Of a stretch of DNA of 64,000 nt, positions 9,932-19,156 are shown piece by piece. The notes beneath the pieces are model-generated. The model saw only the letters and a program-made list of their open reading frames with translations. It was not told where the DNA came from and made no database searches. Location of the stretch: assembly GCA_020722815.1 (NCBI GenBank), contig DYKB01000019.1, forward strand, positions 1 to 64,000, read 5' to 3'. This DNA is from Caldithrix sp. Lineage in GTDB: Bacteria > Zhuqueibacterota > Zhuqueibacteria > Thermofontimicrobiales > Sulfurfontimicrobiaceae. Within the stretch, counting starts at the first letter, position 1; each line of letters starts with the position of its first letter. The position numbers were made by a program, and so were the translations under genes.

Positions 9932-10056
9932 ATTATACTCAATTAAAATTTTTAAATAATAAAAATTTAAATAATATTAAAAATATTTTAGAAATACAAA
10001 TTGTTGAATTATAACATCTTTTAATCTAAGGTGTTAAAATCCTGAACATTTCGATA

Positions 10057-10587
10057 CTACAAATTTGTTAATTTCAATCGGCTGAGAAAGTTATAAATAC
10101 CCAGCGCTGCAATACCTCCCACAATTGCGGTGATGAATTGTGGTAATGCCATCATCATCAAAATTTTTTCGGAAAATTGAATTCCAAATAACAACGGAAT
10201 AATTAGCCGGGCACTGCTATAGATTATTATAAATTTAATAAACGAACTGATAGCAACTCCTGATAGATTGAAAAGAAGGCGAAATCGTGAATTTTTCGAA
10301 ATTTTTTTCCCAAGTCCAAACAGAATAACCAGCATCGCATTGCCTGCCATGATAAATGGCACCATCGGGGCGAGAATTGACGGTAATTGTCCCCGCCAGA
10401 GCGCAATGAGGGGCGTCAAAATTCCCACCAGCACGGCTGCTTTGATATCTAACAGTAATACCGTCAGAATAAGTACCAGATTTATTAGTGGCCCTGTCAC
10501 GGGTTGAGGAATCCCCAGCATTTGTACCATCAGCGTAAATGCCAATAAAATAGCCAATCGGGTAAAGTAACGAGTTTTTGTATTCAC
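10057..10587 (-). CDS. ECF transporter S component-like membrane protein
   Basis: This is a 176-residue integral membrane protein with about six hydrophobic segments. It resembles the substrate-binding S component of energy-coupling factor importers (the PQPVTGPLINLVLIL and LPQFITAIVGGIAALGIY regions). Such proteins capture a vitamin or similar micronutrient and pair with a shared EcfT/EcfA module. No EcfA or EcfT gene is nearby, so a shared module elsewhere in the genome is assumed. The start is GTG with AAAGG about 10 bases upstream. No riboswitch-like structure was recognised in its leader, so the substrate cannot be named. Confidence 0.7.
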   Translation of the reverse strand: MNTKTRYFTRLAILLAFTLMVQMLGIPQPVTGPLINLVLILTVLLLDIKAAVLVGILTPLIALWRGQLPSILAPMVPFIMAGNAMLVILFGLGKKISKNSRFRLLFNLSGVAISSFIKFIIIYSSARLIIPLLFGIQFSEKILMMMALPQFITAIVGGIAALGIYNFLSRLKLTNL

Positions 10588-11353
10588 CGGTTAAAACCTT
10601 TTTTCAATAAACTTTCAATTTAAATTTTCCAATATAACAATTTTGAAAATTAAAAGCAAGGAGACAAATAAGATAGTTTTCAGGTAACGCTCTCTTACTT
10701 GGCATAGCCGTCGGGCTAATATTATAACGATAATAATTTCAATAAGTTAATATTGAATCGCCGTATCTGTTCAAAAAAGGAGTGCAATTGAAGATACAAA
10801 GCGCATAGAGCATGGCGCCTAGCGAAAACCAATATTGCGATGCCCGCTGCTCCAGGCGCTAGGCTTAAAAATCAACATATTTGAAAAACTAATTTTTAAT
10901 CTACCAACACATTTTGCGCGGATAAAAAAAAGTGTAACCGATCACAGGGTAAAGAAAAAAGAGTATCTAAGCCTTTATTTTTTGACATCCCCCCTTGCCC
11001 CCCTTCAAAGGGGGGAATTTTAGAGTCCCCCTTTAAAGGCGACCAAAGGAAGTCCCCTTGGGAGGAATTTAGGGGGATGTTAAAGATTTTTATCCTAACC
11101 CTGTGATCACTTACAAAAAAATTGATTTAACTGTATATTTTTCATATAGATAATTGGATAATAAGTTAAACCAGCACCTTATAATGAAAGTAAATTTTTC
11201 GCCTTATTCAATTTTTATTTGGAAATAGATTTATTTTTTGATAAATTATTATGATTTGGTCCGGTCTCATGGGAAACGGAATTAAAGTGTTTTTTGATAA
11301 TGGATTTTTGTTAGACCTTTAAGTTGTTTTTTATCTTTTCTGAAGGAGTCATT
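10588..11353. other. Long intergenic region with repeats
   Basis: This 766-base gene-free spacer contains a copy of the GGCATAGCCGTC repeat family (10701-10718), an imperfect inverted pair built on CGCCTAGCG (10815-10864), and the MITE-like element at 10935-11113. The remainder is AT-rich. AAGGAG just before 11354 is the ribosome-binding site of the next gene. Confidence 0.5.
10935..11113. repeat. MITE-like element with terminal inverted repeats
   Basis: The ends are inverted: GATCACAGGGT at 10940-10950 and its exact complement at 11098-11108, within ~20-base imperfect termini. Inside is a second, C-rich/G-rich inverted pair: CATCCCCCC near 10986 and GGGGGATG near 11072. No coding capacity. 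It is about 180 bp, a size fitting a miniature non-autonomous element; no cognate transposase is in the window. Confidence 0.6.
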
Positions 11354-14300
11354 ATGTCGATAAAAATTAATTGGTTGATTTGGATCGTAAACCTGTTTTT
11401 GTTAATCAATACCGCTTTTTTAAGTGCGAAAGAGCTTTCGACCTCGGAGATGAAAAAATTGTCGCCGATGGTACGGATGGCGATGGATGCGGATGAATCC
11501 CGGCTGCTGCAGTTGAACAAACGTTTTGCGGTGCGGCAAAAAAACAGAGGACTGGATTTTGAGTTACTGGTGAAAGTAAAAGAGAATCCGACATTGAATT
11601 CTATACCTGGAGTGCAATTTCAGACGCAGTTGGGGCCGATTGTCACCGCACTGGCATCGAAAGCCGGCATTGCAGAACTGGCACAACAGGTAGATGTGCA
11701 GTGGGTGGAAATTTCCAAATATCTCGCCCCCTGCCTGGATGTGAGTCGGGTATCCGCAGAAGTGGCGGCGGTCAATTTTGGAAATCCGTCATATCGCGGA
11801 AAAGGCGTGATTGTAGCTGTTTTCGATTCGGGTATTGATTGGAAGCATGAGGATTTTATCGATGAGCAGGGAAAATCGCGAATTCTGTTCCTCTGGGACA
11901 TGACGGATAATGCCGGCCCGCATCCGGAAGGATTTGATTATGGGACCGAATATACGCAGGCACAAATCAATGATGAAATTGATGGGACCCCCACGGGACT
12001 GGTTCGGGAAAAAGATACCAATGGTCATGGTACGCATGTGGCGGGCATTGCGGCCGGCGATGGTTCAGCAACAGGAAACGGTGGTGAAGCAGGGACATAT
12101 ATGGGAATGGCGCCGCTGGCGGATTTGATTATTGTTAAAGGCGGTGATGATGGCTTTACGACAACTAATCAGGTGAATGGCACTTCGTATATTATTGAAA
12201 AAGCGAAAAATTTAGGCCGGCCAGTGGTTATCAATTTCAGTCTGGGTGGCCATTGGGGGCCGCACGATGGCACTGAATTACATGAGCAGGCCATCGATGC
12301 CGCAGTTGGGAAAGGCCAGGCTATCATCGTAGCGGCCAGTAATGAGGGGGGCACTGCCATTCATGCCAGAGAAGAAGTGGGGACAAATGAAAAAATCAGG
12401 ACTAATTTTGAAGTATTGGAAGATGCGGAGGATGTCTGGATTGATATTTGGCATGAAGGAACCGATCGGATGGAAATAACAATCACGACACCGACGGGTT
12501 ATACCACGCCAGCATATCGATCTGGTTCACTAGAAGATTGGAAGTACTGGAATACCGATGCGGGACGGGTGGGCTTGATTGCACCTTCAAGGAACCCGGA
12601 GAATCAGGATTATGAATTGGTGATTTGGATTGATAATAAAGGCGGAAAAGAGATAAAAACAGGGGCGTGGTATTTTGAACTGAAAGGGATACAAATTTCA
12701 AAAGGCCGATTTGATGCCTATACCAATGTTTCAGATGTAGAATTTACATCGAATGTCGATCAAACCGGGCTGGTGGGAATGCCGGGCACTTCAAAGGGAG
12801 CCATTACTGTTGCAGCTTATGTGACGAAAAATAGCTGGAAGTCTCAGGATGGAAATAATTATTATTATACGTCTCATCCGACTTTGTGGGATATTTCTCC
12901 ATTTAGCAGTCCCGGTCCCACGCGCGATGGCCGACAGAAGCCAGAAATAACGGCTCCGGGGCATGGCGTTGTTTCGGTGCTTTCGAGTGATTCAGAACCA
13001 TCAGCCTCGCGTATTATGCCAGATGGCGTCCACTATCTGATGCAGGGGACCAGTATGGCTGCACCACATGTAGCTGGTGCTGCAGCATTGATTTTTGAGA
13101 AGAAACCAGATTTGAGTAGTTCGCAGGTGAAGGATATTCTTTGCCAGAGTGGCTATGTGGATGGTTATACAGGGGATGTGTGGAACTTCGATTGGGGATT
13201 TGGAAAGCTGGTGATTCCGGCCGCAATGGATCTTGTTTCCGGCAGCCTTCCCGGAACCACGGCGCAACATGATATTGGCAATATTAATGTGGGACTTTCC
13301 GATTGGGGTGCCGTGGGGAATGATTGTGGGGCGGACCCTGGTTTTCAATTTCCGGCCAATGGCGGCGCGGACCATGGCTATAGTGGTTCCTTGATCGCCG
13401 GTGTTTGGGGAAAGGATATGGCGGATAGTTATGGAACCATCAAGGAAAATGAAGATGACACCTGGCGCACGACTTCTTCGGGGCTTTTTCGGATGCTGCG
13501 GCCAGGGATTTTCTCCGATCAGGATGGATATTCCCAATTTGAAAAGATGGTGCTGACCCCGGATGGTTATACCTGGGTCGCCGTTTCACAACATTCATAC
13601 AGTTGGCAATATGCGCCGGATAATCAATTTATTTTAATGGATTACGAAATTTATAACGCCGGCCCGCGTTCGCTAAAAAATCTGGTACTGGGTTTTTTGA
13701 TGGATTGGGATTGTCAGCCGAATCATGATCGGAACGATGCGGGTTTTGATAAAAATTTAAAGCTGGCATATATGTGGGATAACTCTGCCAGTGGCAATCC
13801 CTACCTGGGAACGATGATTTTGAGTCATGAAACAGCGTCGTTTGATATTATTAATAATGAAAATTCAGTCTATCCCTTTAATGATTTGCCGGATCAGGTG
13901 ATCTATGATCTGGCCAGTTCGCCGGGGCTTATGGGGAGTATCGGGCCGGCCGATCTGTCTTCACTCATTGCGGCACCAAAGTTAAATTTGAATTCCTGGC
14001 AATCGGTGCGGTTTTCCGTCGCATTGTTGGCGGGGAACTCATTGAGTGATCTCCAGAATAGTGCCAATCGGGCAATTGCGAAATATAATTCGTTGGGAAA
14101 AGGGGTGGCCAGTCTGTTTTATGATGATGGGACAGCAGAAGGTGGGGCTTATGTTACCTCAGCCGGAGAAAAATTTGCGGTAAAATTCACACCGGCGAAA
14201 TATCCGGCCGTTATTAACACGATTCAATATTATACACAAGATGCCGGTGGTAATCTGCTAGTGGAGATTCTGGATGATAATGGTGCTGGCGGGAAACCGG

Positions 14301-14893
14301 GCACTGTATTACAAAGCACTTCATTGACGGTAACACCACGAGAGAACACCTGGAACGTGGTTGATGTATCCAATCGAAATCTTCGGGTGACTGCTGGCAA
14401 TTTTTACGTGAGTTTGAAGTGGCTGGAGGCGAACCGGCCAATACTGGGATATGATGAGGCGTTTCCTCATGCCGGGAGGAGCTGGTACTATAATGGTTCA
14501 AATTGGACCAGTTTTACGGAAGATGGTGACCCCTGGGACAAACGCGATTTGATGATTGGAGTTGGCTTCCAAGGGATTGTGGCCGTCGAATCTTTGGATG
14601 GGGACAAAATCCCGTCTCATTTTTATGTGACGCAAAATTTTCCAAATCCTTTCAATCCAGAAACTTCATTATTATATTATCTCCCGGAAGAGGCTTCTGT
14701 GGAAATTGCTATTTACAATGTTCTGGGAAAAAAGATTACTGTGCTGGTCAATGAAAGAAAGTCAGCCGGAACCTGGTCCGTCAGGTGGAACGGAACCAAT
14801 GCGGCTGGTGAAATTGTTTCCAGCGGGATTTATTTTTGCGAAGTGAAGGCCGGTAAATTTGTCGAAAAAAGGAAAATGGCTTTCATTCGCTAG
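11354..14893 (+). CDS. Subtilisin-like serine protease (S8) with sorting tail
   Basis: This secreted protease has 1179 residues. A signal peptide (1-25) is followed by a propeptide-like segment. The S8 catalytic domain has Asp in VFDSGID (about 157), His in NGHGTHVAG (about 227) and Ser in GTSMAAPHVAG (about 567). A long insertion of about 200 residues separates the His and Ser parts, as in many FCB subtilases. Beta-sandwich domains follow, and the protein ends in a sorting tail starting NFPNPFNPE. The start at 11354 is chosen because AAGGAG lies 7 bases before it; an upstream in-frame ATG (11324) has no such site. It probably digests extracellular protein; substrate not inferable. Confidence 0.92.
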   Translation: MSIKINWLIWIVNLFLLINTAFLSAKELSTSEMKKLSPMVRMAMDADESRLLQLNKRFAVRQKNRGLDFELLVKVKENPTLNSIPGVQFQTQLGPIVTALASKAGIAELAQQVDVQWVEISKYLAPCLDVSRVSAEVAAVNFGNPSYRGKGVIVAVFDSGIDWKHEDFIDEQGKSRILFLWDMTDNAGPHPEGFDYGTEYTQAQINDEIDGTPTGLVREKDTNGHGTHVAGIAAGDGSATGNGGEAGTYMGMAPLADLIIVKGGDDGFTTTNQVNGTSYIIEKAKNLGRPVVINFSLGGHWGPHDGTELHEQAIDAAVGKGQAIIVAASNEGGTAIHAREEVGTNEKIRTNFEVLEDAEDVWIDIWHEGTDRMEITITTPTGYTTPAYRSGSLEDWKYWNTDAGRVGLIAPSRNPENQDYELVIWIDNKGGKEIKTGAWYFELKGIQISKGRFDAYTNVSDVEFTSNVDQTGLVGMPGTSKGAITVAAYVTKNSWKSQDGNNYYYTSHPTLWDISPFSSPGPTRDGRQKPEITAPGHGVVSVLSSDSEPSASRIMPDGVHYLMQGTSMAAPHVAGAAALIFEKKPDLSSSQVKDILCQSGYVDGYTGDVWNFDWGFGKLVIPAAMDLVSGSLPGTTAQHDIGNINVGLSDWGAVGNDCGADPGFQFPANGGADHGYSGSLIAGVWGKDMADSYGTIKENEDDTWRTTSSGLFRMLRPGIFSDQDGYSQFEKMVLTPDGYTWVAVSQHSYSWQYAPDNQFILMDYEIYNAGPRSLKNLVLGFLMDWDCQPNHDRNDAGFDKNLKLAYMWDNSASGNPYLGTMILSHETASFDIINNENSVYPFNDLPDQVIYDLASSPGLMGSIGPADLSSLIAAPKLNLNSWQSVRFSVALLAGNSLSDLQNSANRAIAKYNSLGKGVASLFYDDGTAEGGAYVTSAGEKFAVKFTPAKYPAVINTIQYYTQDAGGNLLVEILDDNGAGGKPGTVLQSTSLTVTPRENTWNVVDVSNRNLRVTAGNFYVSLKWLEANRPILGYDEAFPHAGRSWYYNGSNWTSFTEDGDPWDKRDLMIGVGFQGIVAVESLDGDKIPSHFYVTQNFPNPFNPETSLLYYLPEEASVEIAIYNVLGKKITVLVNERKSAGTWSVRWNGTNAAGEIVSSGIYFCEVKAGKFVEKRKMAFIR

Positions 14894-15011
14894 ACTTCGA
14901 CAGGCTCAGCCACCGGGCTTCGACAGCGGACTCCTCTCGTTCCACCGCTCTGCGGTGGAATGCAGCGGGAACGCTCCGCGTTCGAATGGATGAAGAGTCA
15001 GCAAATTTGCT
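14894..15011. repeat. Convergent spacer with hairpin repeats
   Basis: The spacer holds two CTTCGACAG units and a perfect 9-bp hairpin, TTCCACCGC-TCT-GCGGTGGAA (14940-14960). It lies between the converging protease and cold-shock genes and may terminate either transcript, although no U-run follows it. Confidence 0.4.
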
Positions 15012-15218
15012 TTATCCAACAACCCGCACATGAATGGCCTTGTCACCTTTCATGTCACTACGAATGTCAAATTTGACGCGTTGCCCGACTTTCAGTCGTC
15101 TTTCTTTAATGGTGACGTCCAGATCGGAATTGTGCACAAAAAGTTCTTCGTCATCCTCAGTTTGAATAAAGCCAAAGCCTTTGGAATTGTCCCACTTGAT
15201 TACCGTTCCCATTTGCAT
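15012..15218 (-). CDS. Cold-shock domain protein
   Basis: This 68-residue single OB-fold protein binds single-stranded RNA or DNA and loosens mRNA structure. Both RNA-binding motifs are present: KGFGFIQ (residues 13-19) and LFVHNSDL (from 26). The first ATG (15218) is chosen because AGGGAG lies 8 bases upstream; the second, two codons later, is less well placed. It is monocistronic with a long AT-rich upstream region, as is common in cold-shock genes, but no specific cold-box was identified. Confidence 0.92.
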   Translation of the reverse strand: MQMGTVIKWDNSKGFGFIQTEDDEELFVHNSDLDVTIKERRLKVGQRVKFDIRSDMKGDKAIHVRVVG

Positions 15219-15536
15219 AAATAAATCTCCCTGAGTTAATTGTTAGCCGGTTCAAAGTTCACCGTTCACAGTTAAATTTTTAGTCATCCATTTTTTTTAA
15301 CAGAAAATTATAAAATAAATTCAAAATAATAACCAATTTCAACAAAATTTTAATTATTTTATATAAAAAAATACAAAATTTTGTCATTTTAATGCGTTTT
15401 TTGCCGAATCATGTTTTTTATGCTCGCAATCCCCTCGTAAAACGGTTGAGATTGCTTTGACGCAAAAAACGCTCCCCGCAATGACAGTACTGGAGGCTTT
15501 TGCGGACAGACACTAATTATTTTCACCTGTTTCCCC
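15219..15536. other. Intergenic region upstream of the cold-shock gene
   Basis: It is strongly AT-rich between 15280 and 15400. At 15448-15488 it carries a single arm of the GATTGCTT...GCAAAAAACGCTC...CAATGACAG repeat, which occurs as a full inverted pair at 62380-62473. No gene was recognised. Confidence 0.45.
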
Positions 15537-16433
15537 TTACGCGTCATGCATCACGCATTCCGGATCACGCCCCAAGTCTTTCTTCTTTGGAACAAAAATC
15601 CCCAATTCTATCTCCTTGGTTTTATTAAATTCAATAGCGGATTGAGCCGATTCGATAAGTTTTTGATCAATGCCGAAATAGGTCTGAACCGTTGAATGAA
15701 GTGAATTTTTGATTTTCTGACTTTTGGTGTCTTGATAACTCACCTCGCGGAGATAGTCATTATGGATGTAGATGAGTCCTTTTTTAGTCGTACGGGTGAG
15801 GCAAATGCCATGCATCATGGATTTGGTGAATGAATCGGACCAGTGCTGCATAAACTCTTCGGGTGGACAGGGACGATCCTGGAATTGATAACGCCATTTA
15901 ATTTCTTCGCGATTAAAAGTGAAAAGATTGTAATAACCGGAGGGCGTGTCGTACTGTAATTCAACGCCGCCGGATTCATGGTGATAAATCCTTTTCATCA
16001 TGGGATTGATGGCCATGGGTTGATTTAAAAGATAGCCAGGATCGACGAGATATTTGATGTGATCGAGTATCACCACCAGACTGCAATGAATATTCTGTCC
16101 CGCGCGCATGTGTGCCATCACCGGATAGCAAACATAGCCTGTTTGCGAAAGAATGCTCTGAAGAAAAAAAGTGAGTGAAAAACAGGTTCCGCCAAGACGA
16201 TGGTCAATATGTTCCTCGATCACCTCTTCGGGTAGACGAAATTTGTTATTTGAATCCCAGTGGCCGCTGAGTTTGATAATTTTGCTGATGTTCTCGTAGG
16301 GAATTTCAGCAAATTTCTCCAGGATTAATTGCAGATTCACGAAATCAATCTTTTGAGGACGTAAATCGAAGTGAGTCAAAAAACGCTTTACGCCGAATTG
16401 ATGTTCAATGGGATTTAAAATGATATTTGACAC
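15537..16433 (-). CDS. Arylamine N-acetyltransferase family protein
   Basis: This 298-residue NAT enzyme transfers acetyl groups from acetyl-CoA to arylamines or related acceptors by a ping-pong mechanism. The cysteine-protease-like triad is complete: Cys84 in GGTCFSL, His116 in NIHCSLVV and Asp131 in VDPGY. The start is GTG with AGGTGA close upstream. It lies 66 bases downstream of the ROK kinase on the same strand and may be cotranscribed. The last residues (ECVMHDA) and the stop codon are encoded by a dispersed ATGCGTGATGCATGACG-type repeat, so the native C terminus may have been replaced by repeat sequence. Confidence 0.87.
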   Translation of the reverse strand: MSNIILNPIEHQFGVKRFLTHFDLRPQKIDFVNLQLILEKFAEIPYENISKIIKLSGHWDSNNKFRLPEEVIEEHIDHRLGGTCFSLTFFLQSILSQTGYVCYPVMAHMRAGQNIHCSLVVILDHIKYLVDPGYLLNQPMAINPMMKRIYHHESGGVELQYDTPSGYYNLFTFNREEIKWRYQFQDRPCPPEEFMQHWSDSFTKSMMHGICLTRTTKKGLIYIHNDYLREVSYQDTKSQKIKNSLHSTVQTYFGIDQKLIESAQSAIEFNKTKEIELGIFVPKKKDLGRDPECVMHDA

Positions 16434-16499
16434 ATTTCACCTGTTAGTATTTAATTTTATTGAATTTATTGCCACAAATTTTACGGGTTGTCTGATGAA

Positions 16500-17444
16500 T
16501 TATTCGGCCTGCAAAGCGACACATAATGCGGCAACATCGCCAATTCGCTCCCCCAATTGCGCAGGAACCAGCCGACAGTTTCTGGCTGAAAGGCTGAGTG
16601 CCTCGCGTTCAATTTCTTTTCTGGCCGGACGAAAAAGTAATTCGCCTAACCGAACGCCCATACTGCCGACGACAATACATTCGGGATTAAACAGGTCAAT
16701 GAGGATCGCCAGTCCACGTCCAAAATAGTGACCGCATTCATCCACCACGCTGACGCAAAATGGATCACCCGCCAATGCCAGATCGGTAATCATCTTCGCC
16801 GTTATTGGCGAATGAGCGCCAGTCATTTTTCGCAAGGGTTCACTGCTTTTGGGAGCGATAGGAAATCGACGTTCTGCCAGCCGCACCAGACCCGGGCCAC
16901 TGCAATAGCCCTCAAAAGATCCAGCTTTTCCATATCCCTCGGGACCGGTGGCTGTTATCCGAATATGCCCAACTTCACCTGCCAGATCGTTGGTTCCGCT
17001 ATAGAGTCGACCATTTAAGATTAATCCGGCACCCAAACCGGTTCCAAAGGTCAGGAAAATCATATGCCGGGTGTTTTGACCGGCCCCGAATTTCCATTCG
17101 GCCAGCGCGCCGGCATTGGCATCGTTCATTAAATAAACGGGGCAGGTAACCTGTTTTTTTAAGATTTGAACAACCGGAATTTCATCCCAACCTGGTAGAT
17201 TGGGTGGCGATTGAATCCTGCCGGCAACCGGATCTAACGGCCCGCCACAACTAATACCGATGGCTTCAATTTTGGTATTTTGAGTAAAATCGTGAATATT
17301 TTTAATAATTTTTTCAATACAGGATTCAGGGCCTGAATGCGTTTCGGTGGGGAATTGATTTCGTTTTAAAGTCTGTCCGCGGTCATTGCCCAGGATAACA
17401 GCAGTCTTGGTCCCCCCAATATCGACACCAATATAATTCGGCAT
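16500..17444 (-). CDS. ROK family sugar kinase (glucokinase-like), zinc motif lost
   Basis: This 314-residue ROK protein phosphorylates hexoses or amino sugars with ATP. The phosphate-1 motif DIGGTKT (8-14), the catalytic-Asp region MNDANAGALAE (Asp108) and the adenosine region FGTGLGAG are clear. The family zinc site, normally PCGCGxxGCxE, reads PEGYGKAGSFE (168-178): all three cysteines are replaced while His160 and the closing Glu remain. It has no helix-turn-helix, so it is an enzyme rather than a ROK repressor. It leads the NAT gene on the minus strand. The substrate is not determined; glucose or N-acetyl sugars are typical. Confidence 0.87.
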   Translation of the reverse strand: MPNYIGVDIGGTKTAVILGNDRGQTLKRNQFPTETHSGPESCIEKIIKNIHDFTQNTKIEAIGISCGGPLDPVAGRIQSPPNLPGWDEIPVVQILKKQVTCPVYLMNDANAGALAEWKFGAGQNTRHMIFLTFGTGLGAGLILNGRLYSGTNDLAGEVGHIRITATGPEGYGKAGSFEGYCSGPGLVRLAERRFPIAPKSSEPLRKMTGAHSPITAKMITDLALAGDPFCVSVVDECGHYFGRGLAILIDLFNPECIVVGSMGVRLGELLFRPARKEIEREALSLSARNCRLVPAQLGERIGDVAALCVALQAE

Positions 17445-18269
17445 ATCATTTTATCCATTACATTCGCTTAATAATTGTGAATTCTAAAAATATCACAAGT
17501 TGTATGGCGTATTTCTTGCAACCAAAGGCCGAATTGCTCTCAAATTTTCGCAAGATTCATGAAATAATCATGGAAAAACTTGACCAGACCCTTTGATATT
17601 GTATCACACAAATTCAGTGTTGCAGAAAAGGGCATTCGCAATGATTCGTTTCAACTTTGTAAAATAATTGTGATAATTTATTTAATAAATTACTTAAAAA
17701 TTCAACGATAATCAAGGGAATAATTTTTTATCATCCTGAAGGTTATAATTTCGGACTGGTGGGATGGTCTGGAAATTGTCGTTTTTGCCAATAGTGTTCG
17801 GGACATTAAAGAAATTTGTATCCATTTTCTTCTAATAATGCAACCGTCGGTTAGCTAACGGATTATCGGGCATCCATGATTTTAGGCAAGATGGATTCCC
17901 GCCAAAAACCTGTGGGAATGACGGTGAACAGTACCGGGTTATTTGGTACTTAATTTATTAATTTAATTAATGTTAAAGCCCGATTTATAAAGTTTACCGA
18001 ATACCATTGCGTTTTTGCTTTTCAGGATGTTATTTAAAGATTATCATCCCGATACGAGCACTTTTTATTGGAAAAAGGTCATTACAATCGCCTTCATTCA
18101 ACCAAAAGGTCATAAAGGAAATGGTTTTGGGTGAGGACTGAAATTTTTTTCAATAAAAAGTATTTAAATTCAATCAAAAAAATTAAAATTAATTAATCAT
18201 AAAATATTAGTAAATCCCATCATAATTAACATAAGAAAATCGAAAAGTTAATTTTAGGGAGGCCAGTCT
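17445..18269. other. 825-base intergenic region
   Basis: A divergent spacer between the ROK kinase and the envelope module. It is AT-rich and contains dispersed hairpin repeat copy 2 at 17844-17922. No open frame with protein-like character, tRNA or recognisable RNA was seen. It probably carries the promoters of both flanking units, but none is convincing enough to place. Confidence 0.45.
17844..17922. repeat. Dispersed hairpin repeat (copy 2)
   Basis: This copy contains GTTAGCTAACGGATTATCGG (17850-17869), then a spacer, then GGATTCCCGCCAAAAACC-TGTGGGAATGAC (17893-17922). The first block and the hairpin recur in the same order and spacing at 53686-53760, and the hairpin alone at 7407-7440. 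Confidence 0.65.
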
Positions 18270-18902
18270 TTGAAACGAATCTTTTGGTTTTGGCTTGTAC
18301 AAGGGATAATTTGTTTTAACGTTTTTTCACAGAATGTATCGAAATTAATTGTCTGTGATTGGGAAATTATTGATTTTCCCGCGAATGATGCGCAAAAAGT
18401 GACGGAGATGTTTCGCCAGGAACTGATGCAGCGTTATGATGTCCCCTCGTTAGCCCAGATGAAAACAAAATTAGATGCCGAAAACATCGTCCTTCCCGTT
18501 CATCTTGAAAAGAAAGACCTTGAACGTTTGGGGGAACTCTTTCAATCGGATAAAATAGTAACCGGCCTGATCACCCGCATGGATAATCAATTTACCATTA
18601 ATGTGCGCCTTATTACCTTGCCCGGAGGGGATACTTTGACTTCAATTACGCAAGATATAAACGGCGCCCTATTAGAACCCAGTAAAACGATTATTCCGGA
18701 AATGGTTAAAGAAATTGAAAAATATCTGCCAGTACAAAAAAACAATAAGAAAAAGAGCCGGAGCTTATTGAAGATTTTTGGTATTGGTTCACTGGCGGGA
18801 GGGGCGATTTTAAGCTATTTTCTTTTTTTCGATAAAAAAGAGGAAACAAAACCGCAGGTGGAGGAGAAGCTACCGCGTCCGCCAAACTTTCCGGACAATT
18901 GA
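18270..18902 (+). CDS. TolB/CsgG-like exported protein with C-terminal membrane segment
   Basis: This 210-residue protein has a signal peptide (1-21, ending NVFSQ). A domain of about 125 residues resembles the N-terminal alpha/beta fold of TolB/CsgG-type proteins: a DWEIIDFPANDAQKVTEMFRQEL start, then a helix, DKIVTGLITRMDNQFTINVRLI, and closing helices. A transmembrane segment follows at about 168-187, then a short proline-rich tail. In FCB genomes such proteins often sit beside envelope or surface machinery. The start is TTG with AGGGAGG 7 bases upstream. It is the first of four collinear genes. The precise function is unknown; family placement is by pattern, not search. Confidence 0.6.
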   Translation: MKRIFWFWLVQGIICFNVFSQNVSKLIVCDWEIIDFPANDAQKVTEMFRQELMQRYDVPSLAQMKTKLDAENIVLPVHLEKKDLERLGELFQSDKIVTGLITRMDNQFTINVRLITLPGGDTLTSITQDINGALLEPSKTIIPEMVKEIEKYLPVQKNNKKKSRSLLKIFGIGSLAGGAILSYFLFFDKKEETKPQVEEKLPRPPNFPDN

Positions 18903-19156
18903 GGTCTGTATCCGGTTTTTGGCTATTAGTCTTTAATATTGATTTTTATTGAGATTGCGTATCAGGCAGGGATAAGTTAATAATTTGTTTGACAATTCAC
19001 ACGAATACATAGCTAAAAACCTGTGGCGAATCGCTCAGTTTAGGCAAGAACAAATATCCATTTTTTATAAATTCTAATTTTTTCATCGAATGATTCAACG
19101 ATTTTGTGGGAGGGGATAATTGTTCTTCAAATGAACCAGTTAGAGGAAATCACAAA

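Noticed and set aside
13001-13537. Minus-strand open frame of 178 codons
   Set aside because: It lies wholly inside the conserved S8 protease gene on the other strand.
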